A stretch of 64,000 nt of DNA, from contig JADKDR010000006.1 of NCBI GenBank assembly GCA_016714535.1, positions 248,001-312,000 of the forward strand, written 5' to 3'. A program made the position numbers and the translations under genes. Within the stretch, counting starts at the first letter, position 1. Each line of letters starts with the position of its first letter. Origin of the DNA: Bacteroidota bacterium. GTDB taxonomy: Bacteria > Bacteroidota > Bacteroidia > AKYH767-A > OLB10. Shown in pieces: positions 26,516 to 35,537 of this stretch. Under the pieces are notes generated by a model. The model saw nothing but the letters and a program-made list of their open reading frames with translations. It was not told where the DNA came from and made no database searches.

Positions 26516-28216
26516 TCATTCAACAATTACTTTTTTGGAAATAAGCTGAACGCCATTATAAATGACAATAAAATACATTCCTTTTGCAAGATTATCAAAA
26601 TGAAGTTCGTTGCTATTTTTTAAATTTGAATTTTGCGTAGAAAAAATTAATACTCCCATCTCATTATATATGCTTATGTCCGCATTGAATTCGCTATCAA
26701 AATTGAATACAACTTCAAAGTCGCCATCATTGGGATTGGGAATTATTTCTACTTGTTCATCAATATTATTTAATCCTATTCTTGCAGGAGGCATGGTTAT
26801 AAATTTGCTTTTGCTACATCCCACCGAGTCAGTAACTATAACCTTATACGTTTTGCCGGGTAAAAGTCCGGTAGCCGTGGCAGTGGTTTGTGGCGGAATG
26901 GTATTCCATAAAAAAGTGTGAGGCAACACACCACCAGTAACTGTAGCTGAAGCTTCTGAGCTGTTAATAGCTGTTACTGTAACAACCATCAATGGGTTTT
27001 CGATTACCGTTGAAGTATTTACTTTAATACAACCAACTGCATCTGTAATAGTGCAAGTGTAAATGCCGGCACATAATCCCGATAAAGTTGAAGTCGTGGC
27101 TCCGGTATTCCAAAGTAATGTGTATGGTGGCACCCCACCACTTACGGTGAGTTTTATATTTGCATTGCATTTACCACCACAATTTATTTTAGATACTGTT
27201 TTTGCAATTGTTACACTTGTTGCCGGTTGTGTTATCGTGTAGGTTGCAGCAGTAATGCATCCTTTACTGTCGGTAACGGTAACTAAAAAAGTGCCCGGGT
27301 ATAGCCCTGTAATAGTTGAAGTTTTTTTTCCGTTACTCCACAAATAAGTATAAGGAGGAGAGCCGCCTGAAACGTTTAGCATAATAGAACCATCGTGTGC
27401 CGAACGGCATTTTATATTTTGTACTGTACCACTGATTGTAATTGGTACTGGAGGAGGCAAAAATATCGTCCTCATTTTCATTACTCCGAGAATATCTGTA
27501 ACTATAACCGTATACGCACCAGCCGGCAACCCGGCAATCGTTTGTGTAGTGGCACCATTGCTCCATACAAAAGCATAGGGTGGTGTGCCGAAATTGGGCA
27601 ATGCATTTATACTACCATCAGGTGTGCCGGGACATGAAGGCTGATTGTATCCATACAAAACCGTTCCCGTATCAGTCAATTCTGTGTAACAATTTTCGTT
27701 GTGACCATACATAAGCAAATCAACATCGCAAGAGTCGTTGCCAAATAATCCTGTGGTGTCGAGGTTATAATGAAATGTGATATTGCTTTTCATATAAAAC
27801 TGAAATGGAACCAAGGTGCCGGGAAAAGGCAAAGGAACAGTATTGAATACCCCCGTCTTTAGGGATTGAATAACCACACCATTTTTTACCAGTAAAAAAA
27901 TATTTCCTTGTTTAGAAGTAAAGGGCGAAGGAAAATACACTTCGAATGATGCAGAGTCCGATTCGATTCGCACAGTGTCATTTCGCCAATAATTGTTGTA
28001 TGTGATTGTATCATCTTCTGTTTCGAAACGCATGAGAATTTTTAACAATACACCCATAGTATCCATGCCTGTATTGTAATCATGAACCTTAAATACAACG
28101 GGATCGCTTGTTCCTGCTTTTTGCCGAATGCTTTTTGCTTTGCCCTTCGATGTAGAACCAAAATCGGGAACCCATTCCAATGTTCCATTCATTAAGCTTA
28201 CGATAATCACGCACAT
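26516..28216 (-). CDS. SprB-repeat T9SS surface protein, C-terminal part of a frameshifted gene
   Basis: 566 residues. From about residue 190 there are four SprB-type repeats of roughly 75 residues (GSINALPNFGTPPYAFVWS, GLPAGAYTVIVTD), the units of gliding and cell-surface adhesins. The end is a type A T9SS sorting domain (VEIIPNPNDGDFEVVFNFD ... AKGMYFIVIYNGVQLISKKVIVE). There is no signal peptide; the frame opens right after an in-frame TAG and overlaps the 3' end of the upstream gene by about 128 bp in another frame. I infer that the two were one gene of about 750 codons, split by a single indel near 28190-28216. Confidence 0.75.
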   Translation of the reverse strand: MCVIIVSLMNGTLEWVPDFGSTSKGKAKSIRQKAGTSDPVVFKVHDYNTGMDTMGVLLKILMRFETEDDTITYNNYWRNDTVRIESDSASFEVYFPSPFTSKQGNIFLLVKNGVVIQSLKTGVFNTVPLPFPGTLVPFQFYMKSNITFHYNLDTTGLFGNDSCDVDLLMYGHNENCYTELTDTGTVLYGYNQPSCPGTPDGSINALPNFGTPPYAFVWSNGATTQTIAGLPAGAYTVIVTDILGVMKMRTIFLPPPVPITISGTVQNIKCRSAHDGSIMLNVSGGSPPYTYLWSNGKKTSTITGLYPGTFLVTVTDSKGCITAATYTITQPATSVTIAKTVSKINCGGKCNANIKLTVSGGVPPYTLLWNTGATTSTLSGLCAGIYTCTITDAVGCIKVNTSTVIENPLMVVTVTAINSSEASATVTGGVLPHTFLWNTIPPQTTATATGLLPGKTYKVIVTDSVGCSKSKFITMPPARIGLNNIDEQVEIIPNPNDGDFEVVFNFDSEFNADISIYNEMGVLIFSTQNSNLKNSNELHFDNLAKGMYFIVIYNGVQLISKKVIVE

Positions 28217-28793
28217 CTACCCCACTCCAACTAAATGCTGATGTGGCAGTATTTAAATCGTTATTAATAGACTGAGTTAATCCAAAAGATTGTATCGTTC
28301 CTTTCACCGAAGGCTTTCCTAAAGAATCGACCTTGATACATGTGTAAGATTTTGCCGGAGAATTGCATGCCAGTGCGCATGCCGAATCGAGATACAAAGC
28401 GCCAATCAAAGGTACTGTTCTTACCAAAGTATCCACTTTAGTTTTATTTCCATAAAAACAATTTAGTGGCAAATCTTTATCAATAGTATCGGTACAAAAT
28501 GCTTCGAAAGTAGAGGGCTGCCCGGTTGGTTTTACTTTAAAGTTTTCGCATGCAATTATTGGCTCACGAACAAATGCATGATTATAACTTATAGCGAAAG
28601 TTTTGGCAGTGATTGGCGAATCGGGCCAAAGAGTAAAACTGTGTTTTATTTGGTAAGTGAGGACCTTGTCACTTTGAGCAGGAGTGATTGTTTTTAAAAG
28701 TGTGAGCGGATTTATGGCGCATTGGCTTTTTAACAACAATGGCATCAAAACAAAAAACAAACTTACATAGCTAAATATTTTTGAAGGTTTCAT
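28089..28793 (-). CDS. secreted N-terminal part of the frameshifted SprB-repeat protein
   Basis: About 234 residues from the chosen ATG at 28793, which starts directly with a signal peptide (MKPSKIFSYVSLFFVLMPLL, ending KSQC). An ATG at 28832 is also open, but a -7 box at 28835-28842 would leave it almost leaderless. The mature part (about 25-190) is beta-rich with several cysteine pairs; family not recognised. After VDVRDYR the frame continues as low-complexity basic sequence (KKHSAKSRNKRSRCI), as expected past a frameshift, while the sensible continuation (LMNGTLEWVPDFGS) is in the frame of the next gene. Confidence 0.65.
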   Translation of the reverse strand: MKPSKIFSYVSLFFVLMPLLLKSQCAINPLTLLKTITPAQSDKVLTYQIKHSFTLWPDSPITAKTFAISYNHAFVREPIIACENFKVKPTGQPSTFEAFCTDTIDKDLPLNCFYGNKTKVDTLVRTVPLIGALYLDSACALACNSPAKSYTCIKVDSLGKPSVKGTIQSFGLTQSINNDLNTATSAFSWSGVDVRDYRKLNEWNIGMGSRFWFYIEGQSKKHSAKSRNKRSRCI

Positions 28794-28834
28794 TTTGTTA
28801 TTTTTTATGGAGATTAATAATTCAAATGGCATCT

Positions 28835-28842
28835 CAAATATA
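28835..28842 (-). promoter_or_regulatory. -7 box for the surface gene at 28793
   Basis: Minus-strand TATATTTG, a full match to TAnnTTTG, 42 bp upstream of the chosen ATG. No clear -33 element. Confidence 0.45.
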
Positions 28843-28900
28843 AAAATTTTTTTGATTGTGGTGATGAATTTTAAAAATAAATCAAATATTATTTCGAAGT

Positions 28901-28936
28901 AAAAAACAATCCCGCGAGATTAAATTCCCGCGGGAT
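28901..28936 (-). terminator. intrinsic terminator of the gene at 28980
   Basis: ATCCCGCG (28909-28916) pairs with CGCGGGAT (28929-28936). On the minus strand a TGTTTTTT tail follows. It begins about 45 bp after the stop codon. Confidence 0.88.
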
Positions 28937-28979
28937 GTTCCGGCATCATCGATTCCGTATTTAGTGTGACACAATCCCC

Positions 28980-31900
28980 TTAATTATGTACACTTAATTT
29001 CATTCTGTGTGTTTGCCCTTGCAACTGTAATTCTAATGTATAAATACCGTTTGAAAGGTGCATTACATTTAGTACAATATCAGTGCCATTATTAAGTAAA
29101 TTTTTCTGACTAAGCACTTTATTGCCCAATGCATCAAACAAATTAATATGAACACTTTCATTTGCAAAACCATCGATATGTAGTATAACAAAATTCTTGG
29201 CCGGATTTGGATATAAGGTCAAACCTATTTCGGTTGATGAAAAGTCTGTATTACCCAACTTCATCTGCGGCATTATGAATGTCTGCATTTGCATGCAACC
29301 TGAATTATCCATTACCTGTAACTGTAAAATTTGCCCGGGGAACAAACCTGTAGCCAAAGGTCCGGTTTGTGGTGGCATTGTATTCCAGAATATTTGATAA
29401 GGAGGCAAACCACCAAGCACATTTGCAAATGCCTGACTTGGAGGCATTGGCTGCACATTAATCTGCATTGGTGGCGGACTGCTAATGTTGATTGTACTAT
29501 TGGCCAAACATCCCTTAGCATCTGTTACAACTACATTATAAGTTCCTGCTGTGAGGTTTGTTACTGCTGCCGTTGTCATGCCATTGGTCCATAAAAATGT
29601 ATATGGTTTTGTTCCTCCTGTTCCAACTATTGATGCACTACCGTTACTACCTCCAAAGCAAGTTACACTTGTCAATGTTGGAACTATTTGCAGTGGAAGA
29701 GGTTGTTTTACCTGATAACTGCTAACTACGCTGCATCCATTAGCATCGCTAACTGTAGCAGTATACGTACCAGCTTTTAGACCAGTTCTTGCTTGATTAG
29801 TATTGCCATTATTCCATTTGTAGAGGTAAGGAAATGTTCCACCCGATGGAATAAGCGTAATGCTGCCGCTAAAATCATTATTGCAATTTAATTTTTTAAC
29901 ATTGGCTGTTACTGATAACAGAGAAGGCTCAGTTAAATTGACAGTTCCAGTCCATGAAAAACCACTTGCATTGGTTACATTTACCGTAAGGTTGCCGGCA
30001 GAAAGATTATTGATAATAGCAGTAGTAGCACCGTTGCTCCATATGTAATTTAATGGTAGCATATTGTCTTTTACATTGTCCATTACCATAGCGAACCCAT
30101 TGAGACTTCCACTGCACCAAGGTCCGGCCGATACTAATGTCAGTTCGGGATTTGGAATTGCAACCGATGGGCTCACAGGCACTTCAAATACTTTCGTCAT
30201 GCATCCAGGTGAATCCGATACTATAACTGTATACGTTCCGGAAGAAAGATTAGATATATCTTCGGTAGTACTTCCATTCGACCATAAGAACGATGGAAGA
30301 AGCATGTCGCCTGTTAAAGTAAAATCTATACTACCATTGAATTCAGTAAGCGAACTTGCGGGAGTAATGGTTGCAGTACCATCGTAAGAAATAGTAGTGC
30401 CGGGTACAGAAACATTCACTGTAGTATAAGGAAATGTATCGGTAGAATTGTATGGCAATAATGCATTGATATGAAAACTAAACTGTACAGGTGCTCCCGG
30501 TAAAATTGGAGAATAGAAATTTAACGTGCCCGTTGGGAAATCAAAATAGGATGGCAATTTGCTCGATGCCGCATCTACAATAATTCCAGGGTGGGGCGAA
30601 TTAAATACTAACTGAGAAATAGGTGAGCACGACTCGTTAATGGCAACCAAACTTCCACTACGGCTGGTCAAACCAAAAGCACTGTTATCATTATTTAAAT
30701 AAAATTTCATAGTACCACCTGTGCATGCCAACTGATAAATAGTATCATCTGAATCGTCAGTAATTTCTATAGTATAACCATCTATCTTTTTACTGCAATA
30801 AACTGTAACCACCATTTTATTGCCGGGTAAAATACCTCCACCATTGGGTGCGTATACATGTACAGTATCGTTCTTTTTGCCGGGAGGTTTTGTATCCCAT
30901 TTTACACCGTTCACTAAAACCGAATCAATACTTTCTTTCGCAATGATTTCCAAATCACAAATAGTATCTCTTGTGTCATTTTTTAAAACAGTTGACGATT
31001 TGCTGCTGCTGAATGTACTGCCCGGAGTAGAACCGCTAAACTTTATCTGACGGGTTGCTTTATTTCCCGGATTAATATTTTGTATGCCACAACTAATGTC
31101 GGCATTCAGGCTATCGGTAGGAGTGTATACATACGTAGTACAAGCTTTATTAAATTTTACAGAAATGGAATAGGGTGCTCCATCGGCAATACACGGAAAA
31201 AATACATGCACCTCATTTTTTTGAGTTGGGCGTGCTGTAATTTTTTTGCCATCGGTTCCATATATGCTGTCCACTTTCTTATCATTTACCCAAACTTCAT
31301 CTATTGTTACTCCTGTTGGCGCTTTAATGCGCATATCGCATACATCTGTGCCTGTTGCATTACTATTGGACAAACGTGGAAAACTACTTGGTTCAAAAGT
31401 AGGCGATTGTTGCCCTCCGGTAGTATTTGTTTTGCGAGCCCGCTTTCCCTGTTCTACTGCACCGTTATTCGGCAGACTCCTGTTTGCCATAACATCTGCG
31501 TTAAGGCTATCTGTAGGTGTTATTTTGTAGGTTGTTATTTCGCTTTGTGCTGCTACTGAAACTTTGAAACTATCACCGTCCTTTATGCACTTGAAATATA
31601 CATGCACTACCTTTGAATTTGCCGAAGTACCGTTGGGAACTTTAGTGCTACCAACTTTTATACTATCTACTTTTTTATTATTTACAAACACAGAGTCGAT
31701 TTTTTGAGGACTCTCTATTCGCAAATCGCAAATGTCGGTGCCTGTAAGATTGGTATAGCCGAGTGAAGGGAATTTACTGGAAGCAAAAGTTGGTGACTGT
31801 GAGCCACCAGGCACTGTGGTTTTTTCTATTTTTTTATTTACTGTTGTTGCATTGGGATTTACTGCATCATTCACCACCAAATCGGAATGCATGCTATCCG

Positions 31901-32384
31901 TAGGAATTAAATAAAGCAATGATATATTTCCTTCAAACTCTGCTTGAATGGTAATTTGTTTTGTATTGTTTACGCAAGGGTTAAATACTACATGTTGTTT
32001 GCCATTTGCTTTTGCTGTCAAAGCAACAGCTACGCCATTTACTGTTACCGATTTTGCCTTCACAGCACCGGTCCACAATAACCAAAAATCGCAAAGGTCT
32101 TCACCTACCATATTTACGGTTTGCAGTTTTACTTTTGCCAAAGGACCCGAATCAACGAGCAACTTCCCTCCTTTGATAATTTTGTCGTCATCGGCTTTTG
32201 CGCAATGTAGTGTGGTAAAAAACAAAACAAATACAATTGCGATTTTTTTGAAAACGTGAACTAAATGTTGTTTACGTAAATGGCTTAAAAAATGAAATAA
32301 ATTGTAGAAGCCTTGTTCGGTAACACTGGTGATGCTTGCTTTAACCAGCGATTGTTGTGAAACAATGTGTGTAGAATTTTTCAT
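28980..32384 (-). CDS. T9SS surface protein with a four-fold novel repeat and SprB repeats
   Basis: 1134 residues. An unusually long N-terminal extension (about 45 residues) precedes the hydrophobic export core (IAIVFVLFFTTLHC); an internal start is possible. Residues about 75-560 hold four copies of a roughly 110-residue module, each with a (D/T)(L/I/V)CD(F/L/M) core (DLCDFWL, DICDLRI, DVCDMRI, TICDLEI) followed by VxVNxxxVDSI, with a TPTDSLNAD-like closing motif in the first three. I do not recognise this module. About five SprB-type repeats follow (about 690-1030; FNGSIDFTLTGDMLLPSFLW, GLKAGTYTATVSDANGC), then a T9SS type A sorting domain (LTLYPNPAKNFVILHIDGF). Probably a cell-surface adhesin. 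It has its own -7 box and terminator. Confidence 0.8.
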   Translation of the reverse strand: MKNSTHIVSQQSLVKASITSVTEQGFYNLFHFLSHLRKQHLVHVFKKIAIVFVLFFTTLHCAKADDDKIIKGGKLLVDSGPLAKVKLQTVNMVGEDLCDFWLLWTGAVKAKSVTVNGVAVALTAKANGKQHVVFNPCVNNTKQITIQAEFEGNISLLYLIPTDSMHSDLVVNDAVNPNATTVNKKIEKTTVPGGSQSPTFASSKFPSLGYTNLTGTDICDLRIESPQKIDSVFVNNKKVDSIKVGSTKVPNGTSANSKVVHVYFKCIKDGDSFKVSVAAQSEITTYKITPTDSLNADVMANRSLPNNGAVEQGKRARKTNTTGGQQSPTFEPSSFPRLSNSNATGTDVCDMRIKAPTGVTIDEVWVNDKKVDSIYGTDGKKITARPTQKNEVHVFFPCIADGAPYSISVKFNKACTTYVYTPTDSLNADISCGIQNINPGNKATRQIKFSGSTPGSTFSSSKSSTVLKNDTRDTICDLEIIAKESIDSVLVNGVKWDTKPPGKKNDTVHVYAPNGGGILPGNKMVVTVYCSKKIDGYTIEITDDSDDTIYQLACTGGTMKFYLNNDNSAFGLTSRSGSLVAINESCSPISQLVFNSPHPGIIVDAASSKLPSYFDFPTGTLNFYSPILPGAPVQFSFHINALLPYNSTDTFPYTTVNVSVPGTTISYDGTATITPASSLTEFNGSIDFTLTGDMLLPSFLWSNGSTTEDISNLSSGTYTVIVSDSPGCMTKVFEVPVSPSVAIPNPELTLVSAGPWCSGSLNGFAMVMDNVKDNMLPLNYIWSNGATTAIINNLSAGNLTVNVTNASGFSWTGTVNLTEPSLLSVTANVKKLNCNNDFSGSITLIPSGGTFPYLYKWNNGNTNQARTGLKAGTYTATVSDANGCSVVSSYQVKQPLPLQIVPTLTSVTCFGGSNGSASIVGTGGTKPYTFLWTNGMTTAAVTNLTAGTYNVVVTDAKGCLANSTINISSPPPMQINVQPMPPSQAFANVLGGLPPYQIFWNTMPPQTGPLATGLFPGQILQLQVMDNSGCMQMQTFIMPQMKLGNTDFSSTEIGLTLYPNPAKNFVILHIDGFANESVHINLFDALGNKVLSQKNLLNNGTDIVLNVMHLSNGIYTLELQLQGQTHRMKLSVHN

Positions 32385-32436
32385 CTTTTGTTTGATTTTA
32401 AAATTTACGTTTAGTACTTTTTATTGATATTTGAAT

Positions 32437-32444
32437 CAAACATA
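32437..32444 (-). promoter_or_regulatory. -7 box for the gene at 32384
   Basis: Minus-strand TATGTTTG, a full TAnnTTTG match about 53 bp upstream of the start codon. The -33 element is not obvious. The rest of 32385-32667 holds nothing that I recognise. Confidence 0.45.
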
Positions 32445-32667
32445 CAGTGTGATATAACCCTTGGAAAGGGGTTTTTTGAATTTGACGGTTCTAAGTTTGA
32501 ATTTGAAGGGTTTGAGGTTGATGATAAAAACCAAAGGCAAAGTAATACTGGCTTCGCAGCATTTATATGCTAATAAAAAATAAAATATGCATGTACTAAA
32601 TTCAAAGGGAAAGCTTTGGATTATGCAGAATAAAATGTAATACTATTATTAAGGCAAGCTAATAAAA

Positions 32668-33414
32668 TCAGACCTCACCAAGCTTTTGTAAAAATAAATC
32701 CTTACGTGTTCGCGATACATCAAGTGTGGCACCATTCGACATTATCACTTGCCCGCCTTCGCCACGAATATATTTTTTTACTTTGTGTAAGTTTATCAGG
32801 TAACTATTGTGAATACGAAAAAATGCATAATTGCTTAACTCCTTTTCATAATCCTTTATGGACTTTGATGTAACAATTTCAGTTTTATTATCGAAGTAAA
32901 AAGTAGTGTAAACGTTTTCCGATTTACAGTAAACTATTGCATCAATTTCAAAAAATTCTATTCCACTTTTATCACTAAGGCCAATTTTTTTTTTCGTTGT
33001 GCCCTCATTTATATTGTGCAATAAATTTTCGATTTGCTTTGTGGATTGGTTTTGTAAATTTTTTTGCCGATACCGTTCTATCACATCGCATAAGTCATCA
33101 TGGCCATAAGGTTTCAATAAAAAATCGAAAGCCGAAAAACGTATAGCATCTATGGCATAAGAATCGAAAGAGGTTGTAAACACTACTTCGTAATTTCTGT
33201 TTACTACAGCTTTCAACAAATCGAAGCCTGTGTGTGGTGGCATTTGTACATCTAAAAACAATATATCAAAATCCGAACTATCCACCAGTTTAATACCTTC
33301 AACTACGGATGCTGATTCGCCAATAATTTCTACACCTGGCAAATTTACTGCAATGGCATCTCGCAAGAAATCGCGGTGTTGTTTTTCGTCATCTATCACA
33401 ATACATTTTATCAT
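32668..33414 (-). CDS. LytTR-family response regulator
   Basis: 248 residues. Residues 1-125 are a receiver domain with the acidic pair DD (8-9), phospho-acceptor Asp55 in ILFLDVQMPP and the conserved lysine in FLLKPYGHDDL. Residues about 140-245 are a LytTR DNA-binding domain (IDAIVYCKSENVYTTFYF, FFRIHNSYLINLHKVKKYI). Such regulators are phosphorylated by LytS-type kinases and bind direct repeats upstream of targets. It overlaps the kinase gene by 4 bp (ATGA), which indicates translational coupling. It sits between large surface-protein genes, which makes them plausible targets, but this is inference. Confidence 0.94.
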   Translation of the reverse strand: MIKCIVIDDEKQHRDFLRDAIAVNLPGVEIIGESASVVEGIKLVDSSDFDILFLDVQMPPHTGFDLLKAVVNRNYEVVFTTSFDSYAIDAIRFSAFDFLLKPYGHDDLCDVIERYRQKNLQNQSTKQIENLLHNINEGTTKKKIGLSDKSGIEFFEIDAIVYCKSENVYTTFYFDNKTEIVTSKSIKDYEKELSNYAFFRIHNSYLINLHKVKKYIRGEGGQVIMSNGATLDVSRTRKDLFLQKLGEV

Positions 33415-35264
33415 GCAGCTAAATTAGTAAAAGGAAGCAACAATGTAACTTTGGTGCCTGTCACATTTCCATTAACATCAACAATATTTTCGGCTGTATA
33501 ATCCGATTTCGAATTACTTAGTGCCTGCATACAATCAAGCCGTTCTTTCGTGAGGGCTATACCATAGGACTTTCGTGCCGATATATTTTCCTGAGTTTTG
33601 CGACCACCACCATCATCAGTTATTTCGATACGTATTTTATTCAACATGCGCGAAATATGTATTGCAATTGTTCCCGAACCACCTTGCGATTTTATGCCAT
33701 GAACAATTGCATTCTCGACTATGGGCTGCAACAATAAAGGTGGAAGAAATGTTTCTGTTGTATCAATTTCATGGTCGACCGTTACATTAAAAATCAAGGT
33801 GCCTTGGAGCCTGTTTTTTTCCAGTGCAACATAATCATTTAAGGTTTCCAGTTCATCTTCGAGTGTTACTTGCTTACTCATGCTGTGGTCAAGTACCTTT
33901 CGTATTAGTTTGGCAAAGCGCAATAAGGTTACACTGGCATTTTGCAAATCCTTTTTTGCAATTAACGTTTGTATCGATTGCATGCAGTTGAAAATAAAAT
34001 GTGGATTCATCTGCGCATTGATAGCACGCATATTCAGGTCAGCCAATTGATGTTTCATTTGTGCTTCGCGTTTGCGCCTGTAAAAAATAAATGCAAATAC
34101 TGCAAACGAGAAAATAAGGATGGCCGAATATATAATTGTATTGCGCAATGTTTTTTGCTTTTGCAATTCCTTGTTTGCAAGTTCATTCTTTTGTTGTTGT
34201 TGTAACTTTAAAATGGCTTCGCGCTTTTCGAAATCATATTGCAGTTGCTTCTTCATCAATTGATTGCGGGTGTCATCGTTGCGAATGCTATCGGTAAGAT
34301 TTTTAAACAATACCTGCATATGAAAAGCTTTTTCGAAACGTCCTGTTGCCGAGTATAATCTGCTTAGCCAATCGGTGGCACCCAACATGCCCGAAGTATA
34401 TTTCAAAGCAACCGATTGCTGCCATGCATCGGTAAAATTTTTTTCCGCCTCGCTCCACTTTTTCTGCTTCATCTGTATGTTACCAAAATTTATTTTCGAT
34501 AAACATAAACCTATATCATCTCCAATACTTTTTTGTATATCGTAACTGGCTCTATAATATTCAATGGCTTTTTCATTATCATTCAACTTATCGTACACAC
34601 CACCAATGTTGCTTAGCACAAGGCCCTGATTTTCGATGTCTTCGGTTTGCTTGTGCAATGCTAAACTTTGTTCCAAATAATTTAATGCTTCCTTATGAAG
34701 GCCATGATTGTTGTAAATAGTACCAAGGTTATTCAATGCAACCGCCATTCCTGTTTTGTCTTTTAATTCTGTCATTATCGAAAGACATTGTTTAATATTT
34801 ACAAGAGCCTGTTGCCAATCTCCCTGTTCGTCATATACTGTTCCTATATTTCCGAGTGTATTTGCAATGCCATATTTATCGTTGCTCGCCTCGTAATATT
34901 TCAATCCTTCGAGGTAGAAATTTAATGCCTGTGGCATGTCGCCATTTTGCTGGTGCACAAAACCTATATTGTTACAATATGCTGCATAATGAATGGTGCC
35001 AATGCGATTTATCGCGCCATTGTTTTGTTTCATCATCCGTTGTGCTATCATTCCCATTTCATCGTTAAGCGGTTGCCATATAGTATCCTCTTCAATTAAA
35101 TCAATCAAAGTATTAATCAACACAACCCGCTGCGAATCAATGTTTGTAGATGGCAGCAATGCAAGCAATGAATCTTTATTTGTTTGTGAAAAAGATATGG
35201 AACTAAAAAAGAATAAAATCAAAAAGCACAGTAAATATTTATTTTTCATTTTTAGCATTTTCAC
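33411..35264 (-). CDS. TPR-containing LytS-type sensor histidine kinase
   Basis: 617 residues. A signal peptide or first membrane segment (6-26), then about six TPRs of the sensor region (about 75-330; ANTLGNIGTVYDEQGDWQQA, LNNLGTIYNNHGLHKEALNY), a coiled coil, a transmembrane helix (about 375-395; TIIYSAILIFSFAVFAFIFY) and a His_kinase/HATPase module. The phospho-acceptor is the His of MNPHFIFNCMQS (about residue 421), the ATP-binding N box is QPIVENAIVHGI and a G box follows (DDGGG). The TPR domain is predicted to be periplasmic, so it may sense an envelope protein or peptide. It forms a pair with the LytTR regulator. Confidence 0.93.
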   Translation of the reverse strand: MKMLKMKNKYLLCFLILFFFSSISFSQTNKDSLLALLPSTNIDSQRVVLINTLIDLIEEDTIWQPLNDEMGMIAQRMMKQNNGAINRIGTIHYAAYCNNIGFVHQQNGDMPQALNFYLEGLKYYEASNDKYGIANTLGNIGTVYDEQGDWQQALVNIKQCLSIMTELKDKTGMAVALNNLGTIYNNHGLHKEALNYLEQSLALHKQTEDIENQGLVLSNIGGVYDKLNDNEKAIEYYRASYDIQKSIGDDIGLCLSKINFGNIQMKQKKWSEAEKNFTDAWQQSVALKYTSGMLGATDWLSRLYSATGRFEKAFHMQVLFKNLTDSIRNDDTRNQLMKKQLQYDFEKREAILKLQQQQKNELANKELQKQKTLRNTIIYSAILIFSFAVFAFIFYRRKREAQMKHQLADLNMRAINAQMNPHFIFNCMQSIQTLIAKKDLQNASVTLLRFAKLIRKVLDHSMSKQVTLEDELETLNDYVALEKNRLQGTLIFNVTVDHEIDTTETFLPPLLLQPIVENAIVHGIKSQGGSGTIAIHISRMLNKIRIEITDDGGGRKTQENISARKSYGIALTKERLDCMQALSNSKSDYTAENIVDVNGNVTGTKVTLLLPFTNLAA

Positions 35265-35537
35265 AATATCATTTAAAAAAGATAGATGGTTATTCTATTG
35301 TCAAAGATTAATTTGGCTATACAAATTTAATAAAAAAGGTTAATCGCCACCATGCTTTATAAGGAAGCTTTCAACAATTTCCTTTGCCAATCTTTTCGCA
35401 TTGGCGTTTACAAATACTCAGAACCTATAAATTGAAACCAGCATTGAAAAAGTCAAACAGGAAAGAAGCAAAGAAATATTTCAACAAATATTTTAATTTC
35501 GCGCTATAAATAATTCTAAAATTTATTTTAATCAAAC

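Noticed and set aside
31080..31559. 159-residue plus-strand frame inside the four-fold repeat gene
   Set aside because: Antisense shadow of an obvious long coding gene with recognisable repeats; its composition is cysteine- and tyrosine-rich nonsense.
26516..32384. SprB repeats as DNA-level tandem repeats
   Set aside because: The units are similar in protein pattern but clearly diverged in nucleotide sequence, so they are domain repeats rather than a recent DNA duplication.
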